A stretch of 64,000 nucleotides of DNA. Source: Mesorhabditis belari. Lineage: Eukaryota > Nematoda > Chromadorea > Rhabditida > Rhabditidae. Position numbers and translations under genes: made by a program. Positions 10,958 to 22,289 of this stretch are shown piece by piece. The DNA lies in NCBI GenBank assembly GCA_958450365.1, contig CAUEEP010000728.1, forward strand, positions 1,891,001 to 1,955,000, given 5' to 3'. The notes below the pieces were generated by a model, which saw only the letters and a program-made list of their open reading frames with translations, was not told where the DNA came from and did no database searches. Within the stretch, counting starts at the first letter, position 1. Each line of letters starts with the position of its first letter.

Positions 10958-11283
10958 AAAAATACGGTAAAGCTTCAGTCCTACTACAGTATTAGATCAA
11001 AGCACCAAGACTTAATTGGAAAATTTTCGTAACATTCAGTCTCGATGGTTGAATATTTTTTTAAACCAACAGGAAGAAAAAGGACAATTTGTGTTTAGAC
11101 GACTAGATTTAGAATCAGTGAATCGAGCAAGGGATTTAAATTGTCCAAAAATTGGTCAATCCGTGGTATCAAGCTGCTTCGTTTTGATTTTGAAATTGGC
11201 TGAGAGGTGGTTTAGAAAAACAAAACCATTTCATCAATAGCGAATAGTGAGTTCTATGTAAACCACGAGAATTTCCCCATGTT
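10958..11283. repeat. dispersed repeat G, copy 2
   Basis: Near-identical to 5641-5976, from GTAAAGCTTCAGTC to GAGAATTTCCCCATG. The central 200 bp show almost no differences, indicating recent duplication. Confidence 0.85.
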
Positions 11284-11393
11284 AGCCGTCGGCTGTAAAG
11301 TAGTATTCATTTCAAATTTCTTTGCTTCAAAATCAAATTTTAACATGCTATAAACACCATTAAGTTTTGCTTAATAAAAAAAGAAATATTTGG

Positions 11394-11550
11394 CGTAATC
11401 TTTGACGTAATCTTTGGCATAATCTTTGGCGTAATCTTTGGCGTAATCTTTGGCGTAATCTTTGGCGTAATTTTTGGCGTAATCTTTGGCGTAATCTTTG
11501 GCGTAATCTTTGGCGTAATCTTTGGCGTAATCTTTGGCGTAATCTTTGAC
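11394..11550 (+). repeat. 12-nt tandem repeat (GCGTAATCTTTG)
   Basis: Thirteen copies with few substitutions (GACGTAATC, GGCATAATC, GTAATTTTTG). The unit is a multiple of three, so the open frames crossing it on the minus strand are artefacts. Confidence 0.95.
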
Positions 11551-11820
11551 AAAGAACGGATACAAGTTCTTAGTTTTTTTAAAGCTTTTAAAGCTTTTTT
11601 TTGTTTTCCTTTAACGCAAATCAAAACATTTTTTGAAATTCGAGATTTTGAACGTAAATATTGCTCTCGTTTCTCAAATTGTTGTTTAATATCTGTTTAC
11701 CAAGTTTTCTCGATCATTAGGTAAACGGCGTTCCAGCATTTCGTTCACATTTTGATCCAAGTAGATAAAAGCGAAAAATCGAAGAAGGAAGTTCGGATTT
11801 TCTTGGAAATTTCTCTTGAA

Positions 11821-13293
11821 ATGTTATTGTTTTCTTTAACGGTTTTCCTCTTTGGCGTGGCTTTTGGAAGGGGTGAGTTTTCAAGTTTTAAATCCATTTA
11901 TCAAAAATGTATTCGATCTTTATCAATAAGAATCTGTTAGATTCAGATTTTCTTGTGTTTTCAAGGATTCTTAATTTAATTTGTTAATTTTAGACTGTTA
12001 ATCTAAAGTAGAATATGTAGAAAAGCTCGTTTTGGTAGAGCCCGTAAACTAGAATATTTAGAAAAGCTCGTTCTGGTAGAGCCCGTAAACTAGAATATTT
12101 CGAAAAGTTCGTTCTGGTAGAGCCCGTAACGGTGACCGTTCTTGAATGGTCAGGGCGTACGGGTAGATCCCATTGACCCATCGAAAATCCCATTGACACT
12201 TTAATAAACTTAAAATTGATTGATCGATTGATTGATTGAATTTGAAGTCCAGATTAGTGAACTTTAAACTTGAGATTTCATTTCTCATCTTCATTCATTC
12301 AGATTGTTCATCTCAACCATCACCGGGTTTCACTTGCAACGAACATTCGCCAAGTATTCAGGTTTCTTCTGGAAAGCTGACAAAAACAATAGGATTTTAG
12401 TACTATTTCGATGAGGAACACATGTCTTGCTATCCATTCGGACACAATGGATGCGATTTGAAAACGGTGAGAGTCTTCTTTTGAAAAGAAAGTCTTCTTT
12501 TCAGATAGAAAAGTTTGAATTCTGTTTTTTGATATCAAAAAATTGTATGGGAATCTGAGATCTGGGGAAAAGTTTATTTCCAGGGTCCACTTCGATTGTT
12601 GGGTCCTGATTCAAAGAACGGATATCCGACAGTTGATTCATGTTGGCATTCGTGCATGCCAAGTTAGTTTGCAAAATTTATTTTCAAACTAACACTTGTT
12701 TACTTTTAAATTTAACAGTTTAAAAGGTTTTATTAAGATAAAGTTTCATCAAATCTCAGTGAATCAAAACAAATCGAATCTCAAATTTCAGTGGATTACA
12801 ACAGTTGCGGCTATAGTATCCGATCAACGGGCACCTGTAGCTATGATCCGAGCAGGAAAGCAGAGTGCAGTCCAGTAAGATATTAGATAGATTTCGCAAA
12901 TTTATCAAATTATCATACTTTACAGGACGCTGAATGCCATATGGGTGCTTTTTTCGGAATTTGTTGTCCAAAGGATAAGATTCGTGAGTATTCGGATGAT
13001 AGCTTTTGAAAGTTTTCTTTTGAATCATCTTTTGAAATCTTTTGAAATCTTTGAAATCTTTAGAACGCTCGGAGAATCCAAAATGTGAGGCTGGGAAAAG
13101 ATTGGTTAAGCAAAATGATGTAAAATTTAAATCTAATCATTGATTTTTATCAATTTTAGGGTCAAAAGCTGATTAGCAAGCGGTGTTCACTCAATTTTTG
13201 TCCAAAAGGTTTAATGAATTTTTAGTGTTTTCAAATTTCTTTCCAGGTTCTCAGTGTATCGATGGAGAGTTCTTTGCGTATTGTTGTCAATAA
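11821..13293 (+). CDS. secreted Kunitz-type and lustrin-type cysteine-rich protein
   Basis: Nine exons, all phase-consistent: 11821-11872, 12303-12361, 12401-12466, 12584-12662, 12792-12874, 12926-12983, 13064-13119, 13160-13208 and 13247-13293. They encode 182 residues. The start MLLFSLTVFLFGVAFGR is a signal peptide. Residues 19-85 form a Kunitz-like module: six cysteines, the YYFDEEHMSCYPFGHNGC signature, seven residues between Cys3 and Cys4 and three between Cys5 and Cys6, as in the family. It is unusual in having Asn after Cys2 (the P1 position) and 23 rather than about 12 residues between Cys4 and Cys5. Two cysteine-rich repeats follow (ending FFGICCPK and FFAYCCQ), resembling nematode lustrin-type domains. 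Expected to be extracellular. Protease inhibition is inferred from the family only, and the odd loop makes it uncertain. Confidence 0.88.
12012..12140 (+). repeat. 43-nt tandem repeat in intron 1 of the Kunitz gene
   Basis: Three copies of GTAGAGCCCGTAAACTAGAA followed by TATTTAGAAAAGCTCGTTCTG. The third ends in a diverged GTAACGGTGACCG. Confidence 0.85.
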
Positions 13294-13314
13294 AATAACG
13301 GAACAAAATGATGA

Positions 13315-13540
13315 CTACCGTGTTTTCTCTAATAGTAGTGCACCCCCCGGCGAGCCGAGTTGATGACGATTTTACAGTTTCCAAATTTTCCCAGAAGTCC
13401 AACACTCAAATCCCCCACTAGATCTCATCGTCAGCTACATTTTCCGACCCCACATCGATAGGTTCTGATAAGCGGTTCTCGAGATTTTGAGGAATTTAGG
13501 CGACGCTCAGGGTGCACTACTATTAGAGAAAATACGGTAT
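13315..13540. mobile_element. inverted-repeat element, family B, in the Kunitz 3' UTR
   Basis: Ends are TACCGTGTTTTCTCTAATAG and TATTAGAGAAAATACGGTA, with the family core between them. It starts 22 nt after the Kunitz stop codon and ends just before the first AATAAA, so it is probably transcribed as 3' UTR. Confidence 0.85.
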
Positions 13541-13549
13541 ACTATTTCG

Positions 13550-13555
13550 AATAAA
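13550..13555 (+). promoter_or_regulatory. poly(A) signal AATAAA, Kunitz gene
   Basis: The first AATAAA after the Kunitz stop codon, 257 nt downstream and immediately beyond the family B element. Confidence 0.5.
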
Positions 13556-13575
13556 ATTCTTTGTGCTATTGAATG

Positions 13576-13768
13576 AAAAGATCAATCATTAGATCATTAG
13601 ATCAATCATTAGATTGATCATTAGATCATTAGATCAATCATTAGATCGCTCATTAGATCGATCATTAGATCAATCATTAGATCGATCATTAGGTCATTAG
13701 ATCGATCATTAGATCAATCATTAGATCGATCATTAGATCATTAGATCAATCATTAGATCAATCATTAG
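13576..13768 (+). repeat. GATCATTA/GATCAATCATTA tandem array, copy 2
   Basis: Interleaved ATCATTAG, ATCGATCATTAG and ATCAATCATTAG units. The right flank matches that of the array at 8052-8190. Confidence 0.9.
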
Positions 13769-14400
13769 ATTTCTTTAAATCCTTTCTATTTAACAGGATC
13801 TAAGCGGAAACTAGTTTGGAAATTTGGTGTGTCAAATGTTAAACAGGGAAAAAAAGAAAGAGAAACTAGAATGGAAAAAAAGCATTGGGTCTCACCATTG
13901 GGTCCCCAAGGGACTCACCACACCAACCAAAAGTCATTAGACGGGCCTTCACGCCGCACACAGAGTGAAACGAAGAAAAGGAGATCTTGTAGACGGAAAA
14001 AAGAACTTCCATTTCTACCCTGAAAAATCAGATTTTCCCATGACCCACAAGTTACAGTTATTCAATAAAATTGGGCTTCCTGATTGGAATCGTTTTCAAG
14101 AAAGATTTTCAACTTTTCTAGTTCATCATTTTTAAGAATTTTCAGCTTTCATCGTTTTCTCTAAGCTTATGTTTTTATTCTTTACAAATCACCTGTCAGC
14201 CTTTTTAAACAGTTTAGACAAGAGTCATACGAGAGTGAAAAAAAATTCATTTCAAAAAGCAATGCTCTTTTTGTAAAAAGCAGGCAATTTTCAAGGTAAA
14301 CGAACTATTAAATTTTCCATTTTGATTAGAATTTAAAAAGAACCAGTTTTTCTCGTTTAAATTCTAAAAAAGGAATGTCAACTGGGTCATGGTCAAATGA

Positions 14401-14617
14401 TATACCGCATTCTCTCTAATAGTAGAGGCCGAACCAAGTTGATCACTATTTTACAGTTTCCAAGTTTTCCCAGAAGCTCAACACTCAAATCCCCCACTAG
14501 ATCTCATCGTTAGCTACATTTTCCGACCCCACATCGATAGGTTCTGATAAGCGGTTCTCGAGATTTCGAGGAATTTAGGCGACGCTCAGGGTGCACTACT
14601 ATTAGAGAGAATACGGT
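14401..14617. mobile_element. inverted-repeat element, family B
   Basis: Ends are TACCGCATTCTCTCTAATAG and TATTAGAGAGAATACGGTA. The body matches the other copies. Confidence 0.85.
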
Positions 14618-14631
14618 ATATTATTCCAGGT

Positions 14632-14871
14632 TAGGCTAGTAGATCAGACTGATCTATTTCCCTAATATTTCCCGGTAAGCCGAGTTGGTGACTATTTTAC
14701 AGTTTCCAAGTTTTCCCAGAAGTCCAACACTCAAATCCCCCACAAGATCTCATCGTCAGCTACATTTTCCGACCTCACATCGATAGGTTCTGATAAGCGG
14801 TTCTCGAGATTTCGACCAATTTAGGCGACGCTCAGGGTGCACTACTATTAGAGAGAATACGATACTCTAAA
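14632..14871. mobile_element. family B element with a replaced left end
   Basis: The right end (TATTAGAGAGAATACGATA) and core are present. The left terminus is replaced by CTAGTAGATCAGACTGATCT and TTCCCTAATATTTCCCGGTA. The same replacement, joined to a family B end, occurs inverted at 49083-49140. Confidence 0.75.
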
Positions 14872-15591
14872 ATATCGATCTAGCTTCAATTCCTGTTTGT
14901 AAGAAAGAATTTTGTTTGTAAGAAATTCCTTTAATTCCAATTCCAATTCCAATTCCAGGCTTGTTTATAAATCTTGTTTGTTTCATCATCTATTAAATAA
15001 GTTTTGAAACAATGAAACAAAAAGCATTCTTACATTATACTTGTTCATTAAATTCTTTCGTTTTTCGGTACTTTTCAATCTGTTGCACGCAAATTGTTTT
15101 GGAAATTTGCATTTTTCCATTTTTCCATTCTTCGTCCATCTAAGTCTTGTCCAACAACTTATCGCGCGAAAGAAACAAGCCTGGAATTGGAATTGGAACA
15201 TTCACGTCAAGGCTTTAGATTTCAATGAAGAAACTTCAAAGAAATCAAGTTGTGTTGTTTGGATATTCATTTGGATAATTTGGAAATTAGGAAATTTTGA
15301 ATGTCTGATAGCCGATAATCTAAAAGTCTTTAAAAAGTTCTTTAAAAAGTTTAAAAGGTTGAAAGTATTTAAAATCTCATAGACAACTACATCTGTAGTT
15401 TCAAATCATTCAAATCATTCAACCATTTCCCTAATCCAGACTTCACCTTTCTTCATTTCCATTTCCATTTCCATTTCCTTTCCATTTCCATTTCCATTTT
15501 CATTTCCATTCCAATTTTTATTGTCTCCTTCATCTATGTCTGCTTTTTTTCAATTTCTTTTTATGACCCAGTTACATTTTATGAATTCTTG

Positions 15592-16030
15592 TTATATTGA
15601 GATGAAAAAAATGCATAAGAAAAAGCATTTTTGTTGGTCGTTTCATCGTCGGCTAAACACGAAATGCTAATTGACTTTTTGCCTTTTTTTTCTCTTTTCT
15701 CACTCACTTCATTTAGCTGCGTAGTCGCTCGTCTGGCACACGCTTTCGATAGATAGGTGTTTTCTTTTGATCCGTAAAGGGAAAGGAGCTGCCAGCGACC
15801 GAGCGGGCCCCTCGGCCCGGCCGCAACCACACCCAAGTCCCCAGGAGCCACCCCCGCCCCAAATCCCAACTAACCCCAGCCCCACCGGATGAAAATTATA
15901 TTGAGATGAAAAAAATGCATAAGAAAAAGCACTTTTGTTGGTCGTTTCATCGTCGGCTAAACACGAAATGCTAATTGACTTTTTGCCTTTTTTTTTCTCT
16001 TTTCTCACTCACTTCATTTAGCTCTTCAAG
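15592..16030. repeat. direct duplication, repeat J, with GC-rich block
   Basis: ATTGAGATGAAAAAAATGCA through CTTCATTTAGCT occurs at 15597-15720 and again at 15899-16024. Between them, 15776-15890 is a strikingly GC-rich block (GCGGGCCCCTCGGCCCGGCC) whose inverted copy is at 18184-18300. Class unknown. Confidence 0.8.
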
Positions 16031-16723
16031 AAGAGAAAAACGCCTTGTCTGAACAAAAATTAAGTTGAGGTTTATTTTATTTTAGAAATTTGCATTTCGA
16101 GTTCTTGTCACCCATTTTTTTCCTTTTTTTTTTCTTTTTTTTTTGACTCCATTTGAGTTACTTTGGAAAGAGAAGATGGGTCTTTTGAAGAAAAGAAAAG
16201 AGAAAATAGAAAAGAGAAAAGACAAAAGAATTGACGGGGAAAAGAAGTCCACAAATGAGAAGGAAGAGAAGAAATGAAATTGACGGGAAAGCTTTATCTT
16301 TCTTTGAAAATTTTATTTTTCTTAACTGATTTAGGATTTTTTTTAAAAATTTTATCAATACCGTATTTCTTGATTTCTTTCTCTTGTTTTAATCTTAAAT
16401 CTAGCTCACTTTATCTCAGGTCCTGAATAAAGGATCTATATATTTCTTATACCACTAATCATTGTACTTTTGTAAATATGCTATAGACGAGTGAATAAGC
16501 GTTTAAAATCTTTCCTTAATCCTGAGCCTGTCTCAATGTTTCTTTTGTTTAAAACGACAATAGTTTACTTTACTTTTAAAGGGTAAAATGTTTCTATGGG
16601 AAGTGTAAACTTTATGTTTAAAGTGTTTTCCAAGAGAACTATGAATTTATGCATTAATAGGCTTGGGTTACTTATTAATAGATGATGTTTTAAACCAAGA
16701 AAGCTGAAAGATTAGTCTCAAGC

Positions 16724-16830
16724 AACAAGCTCAAGCTAGAAGCTCAAGCTAGAAGCTCAAGCTAGAAGCTCAAGCTAGAAGCTCAAGCTAGAAGCTCAAG
16801 CTAGAAGCTCAAGCTAGAAGCTCAAGCTAC
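16724..16830 (+). repeat. 13-nt tandem repeat (AGCTCAAGCTAGA)
   Basis: About eight copies, very uniform. Each unit holds the near-palindrome AGCTCAAGCT. Confidence 0.95.
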
Positions 16831-18958
16831 AGTACTAATCAGTAATAAGACAGTAATAAGACGAATTGATTGTTTTTCATTTTTCGGACAGTAGATTCAT
16901 TCTTGTAACTAATGCATCTCAATTATTTTCCCAGAAATCTAGCCGTACTTTAGAAGATTATAAATGAACTGGTGAGGTAGAAAGGGTGGGAAGCAAGAAG
17001 CAAGAAGCACACCTTCAAATCTACATGGTGCACGGTGGCCAATGTCTGCACCAGTTTAATGCAAAAAAAGGGGACAAAGGGGGGGGGAAGGAGAAAAGAG
17101 CGGGTAATGAAAATTGAATTCGGCCCCCGCATCTCACCCATGGGACTGGGCGATGGCCCCATTCGATTCTGAATTTTTTTTTGTGCTCATATTCGCCTCC
17201 ATTCTCCATAGCCATTCATTTCCCCTTTTCACCCAAATAAAAGCATAATCTTAAATCAATTATTCAACGGCCAGTCTATTCATTGGGAAATTTTCACGTC
17301 TTCTTTTTTTTTTCTTGCTTCGATTCCCCCCCAAAAAAACATGATGAGCGTCTTTTGCGTCATTGGCTTTTTCTTAGTTTTCAAGAATTTCGTTGCATAT
17401 CTTGCTATCGAATTTTTGGAATTTTCTTCCCTCCAACATTGGGCTTCTAAATTACTTCCTTGAAGCAATTTAGAAGCAAATTTCGCTCTCTAATCAATCT
17501 CAATTTACTGAATTTTCTTGGATTTTGGAATTTCGAAAAAATCGTTGATACTTTGATGAAAGAAAATCTGAAAGTTTAGCTACAGAATTTTACTATTTAG
17601 CTACAGAATCTTTTAGCTTTAGCTACAGAATCTTTACACAAACCGCTCATTTCCTGAATCTGCTTTTATTTCCTCCATTTTTTTTAATATTTTCATAAGA
17701 ATTTCGGTTCTTCTTCGAGTCTTTTCATTGTGAAAAGCTATCATATGCAAAACCTAAAGCCAATTTGCTTTTCTTGGGGCAAAGGGTCAAAATAAACTCC
17801 GCCAATGGGTTCTACGAAAATCCGGGACACAAATTTTGAGCATTAAATATCATTTGGGAAAATAGTTTACAGTTTACGTTTACGTTTAATTCCATTATTT
17901 GTCTCTTTGCACCTGGGACTGGGAGAATAGGCTAAATCCGGATGACTAAAAAGGAAATGGATGGCCTAACTTCAAATCTTTTATCTATATCTATCTATTT
18001 TCAGTTTTTGATCAAAGAATTTGGAGATTTTGGGGGCAATAGGAACCAAATAGGAACTAAATAGGAACCAAATTGGAACGAAATAGGAACTAAATAGGAA
18101 CTAAACTGGAGCCAAATATCGGGGACAGGGGGACTGGGGAGTGCATGTAGGGGGGAGCGACTAGCGGACGGGTGGGCGATTTTTGACTGGTCCGGTGGGG
18201 TTGGTTGGGATTTGGGGCGGGGGTGGCTCCTGGGGACTTGGGTGTGGTTGCGGCCGGGCCGAGGGCCCCGCTCGGTCGCTGAGAGCTCCTTTCCCCGTTA
18301 GAATCGTCGTTCTGATCAAAAGAGAGCACCTATCTATCGGGGGCGTGTGCCAGACGACGAGCGATTACACGGTCACACAGAGAACACGTCGCCAGCCACC
18401 TTGCACAATGATTTTGTCTGTAAATGATTCCCAAATGAGATTTAATGTTAATTATCTTGTGCCCGGAGTTCTCATTATCGTAGAACCCATTGGTGGAGTT
18501 TATTTGTACCCTTTGTCCCAAGAAAAGTCCGAAGAAAATAAAATTGGCTTTGGGTTTTGCATATGATAGCTTTTCACAATGAAAAGACCCGGATTTTCGA
18601 GCAGAACCAGAATTTCTTAAGATTTCTTTTGTTTGGATGGATATCTTTTTGAAAATTCTAAAATTTTCATGATTGTTTTTTTTGCAGAAATGCTTGACGG
18701 GGTCGATTCGTTGATGCGTTATCTCTCGACCAGTCGGGTGAGTAAGAAAAAACATAAAAAACATAAAAAACATAAAAAAACATTGTTTCTATAAGGTAGA
18801 ACTTTTTATAATTGAACGATTATATCTCATGAATACTAAAATTTGTAAAACAAATATTCTTCTTCTTACTAGATATTAGATTTTAGAGTAGTTAGGTTGA
18901 AGTGTATCCGTTTAAATCAGTCAATCAAGTAAAGTCGATAAACTCGAGGTTGAACTGT
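16831..18958. other. gene-free interval with an inverted duplication
   Basis: 17725-17860 and 18425-18585 are diverged inverted copies of each other (TTTCATTGTGAAAAGCTATCAT facing ATGATAGCTTTTCACAATGA; both contain a TTGTCCCAAG/CTTGGGGCAAAGGG pair). Between them lie an AGGAACTAAAT array (18035-18110) and the GC-rich repeat J block (18184-18368, inverted relative to 15776). Open frames here are not supported as genes. Confidence 0.6.
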
Positions 18959-19228
18959 TACCGTAAATACTGTAATAGTACCCCACCCCCATAATGATGG
19001 TGCGGAGTGTTGCGTAGTCTAGCTTTGGACGAGTTTTTCTCGACACTGGTTTATGCTACAACGCGCGCTTAGGTATCAAAAAATAGCTGAAATTCAGGGC
19101 TATTTTTTCATACCAAAGCCACATTTTTTGAAAGTACGGGCGCTTTGAAAAAAATGAAATACTAAAAAACTTTTGCGACTACGCGACTGCACGAGGGCGG
19201 TGGGGTCCAATTACAGTATTTACGGAAA
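18959..19228. mobile_element. inverted-repeat element, family A
   Basis: Left end TACCGTAAATACTGTAATAG, right end TACAGTATTTACGGA. The internal AAAAAATAGCTGAAATTCAG hairpin is present. Confidence 0.85.
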
Positions 19229-19639
19229 GTAAACTATGAAATTTTAGCTCCTTTACGTTGTAACATACCGATTAAGATCAAAAGAAACATTACTTTTTAC
19301 ATTTTTTAAAATTTTTGAGTCTTAAAGCACAAAAAGCGTGTCTCTGTATGGTTTATTGTCATTTTTATCGTTCTGACTTCTATTTAATGGCTTAATGAAC
19401 TTTATTTAAAAAGGTATTTTTAAAAAAAGTTAGTGAAAGTCATAGCACAAGGTGTTATCTAAAAGAAGTCAACTTGGGAGGGAAAACTACAATAAAACTC
19501 TAAAAATTGCCTCTAATTCTCCTAAACTTTAGTCGAATTTCGTAGATCTCATAAAAGGTATTTAAAGATGTAAAAAGTGGATAGATTGAATAGATTGGAT
19601 AAAAGCTAGAGACAAGATTACGATAGTTTTGATATATAG

Positions 19640-20278
19640 ATTGAGATTGGATTGAGATTGTGTTGGGATTGTGTTGGGATTGTGTTGGGATTGTGTTGGG
19701 ATTGTGTTGGGATTGTGTTGGGATTGTGTTGGGATTGTGTTGGGATTGTGTTGGGATTGTGTTGGGATGTGTGGGATGTGTCGACATTGTGTGGCATTGT
19801 GTGGCATTGTGTTGGGATTGTGTTGGCATGTGTGGCATTGTGTTGGCATTGTGTTGGCATTGTGTTGGCATTGTGTTGGCATTGTGTTGGGATTGTGTTG
19901 GGATTGTGTTGGGATTGTGTTGGCATTGTGTTGGCATTGTGTTGGCATTGTGTTGGGATTGTGTTGGGATTGTGTTGGGATTGTGTTGGGATTGTGTTGG
20001 GATTGTGTTGGGATTGTGTTGGGATTGTGTTGGGATTGTGTTGGGATTGTGTTGGGATTGTGTTGGGATTGTGTTGGGATTGTGTTGGGATTGTGTTGGG
20101 TTGTGTTGGCTTGTGTTGTTGTGTTGGATTGTGTTGGGATTGTGTTGGGATTGTGTTGGGATTGTGTTGGGATTGTGTTGGGATTGTGTTGGGATTGTAT
20201 TAGCATTGTATTAGCATTGTATTGGCATTGTGTTGAGCATTGTATTAGCATTGTATTAGCATTGTATTAGCATTGTAT
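19640..20278 (+). repeat. 11-nt satellite array (TTGTGTTGGGA), about 58 copies
   Basis: About 640 bp of TTGTGTTGGGA with interspersed TTGTGTTGGCA, TTGTGTGGCA and, at the right edge, TTGTATTAGCA. Variants are clustered, as expected from local unequal exchange or slippage. Every frame is open on both strands because the unit lacks stops; none is a gene. Confidence 0.97.
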
Positions 20279-20804
20279 TATTTTAAAATACTCTCAAAAT
20301 TCTCAGAGATCAAAGAAAGCCATTGTTTTCCATTCTCCAACCGTATCGTAAACATATTTATTTAGAAAAATAATTATCTTGACAGGTGGTGGAAAAGTTT
20401 TGGGAGAAATATTCAAAATTTAACGTGCATTTGAGTGGAAAACAAAAAGAACAGGTGGAATTTCGAGATTGTAAACGGCCGAAATTTTCCCGTCATTTTC
20501 AATTAATTTGTCTTCCTTGATCAGGGGAAATTCCCAGTAAATCAGCTAAAAAAAAAGATTTTTCTACTGCAGAAAGTGTTCTCTGAAAAGCTTGATGGAG
20601 CTTTGTCTTGCTAAAAAACTGAGTCTTCAAGTCTTCACTTTTCAGCACTGAAGATTTCACTAATCTTTTTGCAAATCCACCACCACCTAAAACTTCCCCT
20701 CATATGGCTTTTCTCATCGTAAAACTTTGCAACTTTCCATTTCCACTCACCTTCATTAAATCGATCTTACATTATTATTATAAAATCCATAAGATTTTCC
20801 TGAA

Positions 20805-21405
20805 GAGACCATCTATTGGGTTGATGGAAAAGTCCTTTCCGATTTTTTGGGAGAGTACCTTAAATTTGTCGAATTTTGACGTTTTATAGCTCATCCTAAA
20901 GCTGAATTCAAGACGGATCGATTGGTTTTGTTTTTGTTTTGTTTATGCGAACTTTGGCTGGACAAGTTTTTTTTAAAAACAAAAAAAAACGAGAAAAACG
21001 AAGGAAAATCGCGAAAAGCTCGGAAAGGCTATTGATCTGAGGGTCGCTGGTTCGACTTCCACCGGTGACAATATTTTTCGAAAACTTTTTGCTAAGATTC
21101 TGAAAATGCGTGTCTAGGGGTTATTTTTGACGCTGATCACGAAACACATGTTTTTAGCCTAGGTTTCTGCACGGAAAACTAACGAAACGTGAAAACAGCC
21201 ATTTTTTGGCTCTGCCACCCTTTACTAAAATAGCTGTAAAAACTTTTAGAAAAGAGATATCTCAAAACGGTTTTTACCAATCGATCCGTCTTGAATTCAG
21301 CTTTCGGATGAGCTATAAAACGTCTAAATTGGAAAATTGGACAAATTTAAGGTACTCTCCCAAAAAATCGGAAAGGACTTTTCCATCAACCCAATATATC
21401 AAGCC
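20805..21405. mobile_element. 600-bp foldback element with about 120-bp arms
   Basis: The left arm (TTGGGTTGATGGAAAAGTCC ... GAATTCAAGACGGATCGATT) recurs inverted on the right (AATCGATCCGTCTTGAATTC ... GGACTTTTCCATCAACCCAA). The spacer contains GGTCGCTGGTTCGACTTCCA, resembling a tRNA T arm. Non-coding. Confidence 0.85.
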
Positions 21406-22200
21406 AATACTAAAAGAAAACTGATCCTTTTGCCTTTGTATATTATAGTTTTGGTTAGCTTGAATACCAGGTCAGTCCAATCAAGTTAGATAAGCATGGC
21501 TTTGTGTTAGTATGAGTAATCTTTTGAACATCTTATCACCTGTAGTCAATAGGCATTTCGAAACCAAAAAAAGTCAATCTAAATCAAGTTAGATCAGGTT
21601 CAGAGTCTGATTGAACAAGTGTTCAATCTGTTCGGACTAATCTCTTAGTTTCTGTCTATTCAGGTATATTCAGACTAATCTCTTAGTTTCTGTCTTCTGG
21701 ATCTGTGGAAAGAAGCTGGACAAAGCAGAAGCTGATCTTGGTCTTGGCTTGGCACTTACTGACTTTTTGGATCTCTTGCACTTACAGTTAAACATAGAGT
21801 TTCAGAAATAAGGAATGAATGTGTTAAGCAGATTTGGGCCAAGTTTACAGGTTACAGGTTTTACAGGCCAGGTTTGTAGAATCAAATTCCCCACAAGATC
21901 CAATGCCTTATTTCAAAGTTGAACATCAAATTTTGATTCTAAGATTTGATTCTAAGCAAAATCTCAGTGTTCATTAGGAGAAAGGAAAGTTTTTTTTTTT
22001 CTCGAGCAAAGAATGGTTGTTCTGATTGACCTCTTTCATCTTTTTCCCTTCGTAACATCATGTGATTGGGTAACTGAACGACACAAAAGGATTTTCCATC
22101 TTTTCTCATCTTTTTTCTTGCTTCTAGAAGATAGGAGAATATCTGATATTGTAAAAAAGTGATATTGTAAAAAAAAGTGTTTAATTTTTAAATGTGAAAA
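21406..22200. other. gene-free interval
   Basis: Unique-looking AT-rich DNA with one imperfect 40-bp duplication (ACTAATCTCTTAGTTTCTGT at 21639 and 21675). Nothing coding was recognised. Confidence 0.5.
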
Positions 22201-22289
22201 TGCTTATTTGATGATTGAAGTTCGCTTTGAATTCTTTGAATTGAAGGGTTTAAAAATTTTTAAGGAGCATTTTCGCCTCCACAAGGGGG

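Larger units (their letters stand above)
13769..15590. other. gene-free interval holding two family B copies
   Basis: No convincing exon. Short runs of TTCCAA (14935-14960) and CATTTC (15455-15510) occur. Open frames at 15041-15382 are AT-rich without splice support. Confidence 0.5.

Noticed and set aside
11340..11624. Repetitive Lys/Ile/Thr-Pro protein on the minus strand
   Set aside because: Translation of a 12-nt minisatellite; no start context, splice sites or family.
19500..20270. Several 100-229 residue frames (Gln/Asn/His/Thr repeats on minus, Cys/Trp/Leu/Gly repeats on plus)
   Set aside because: Stop-free 11-nt satellite read in all frames; not a prion-like or antifreeze-type gene.
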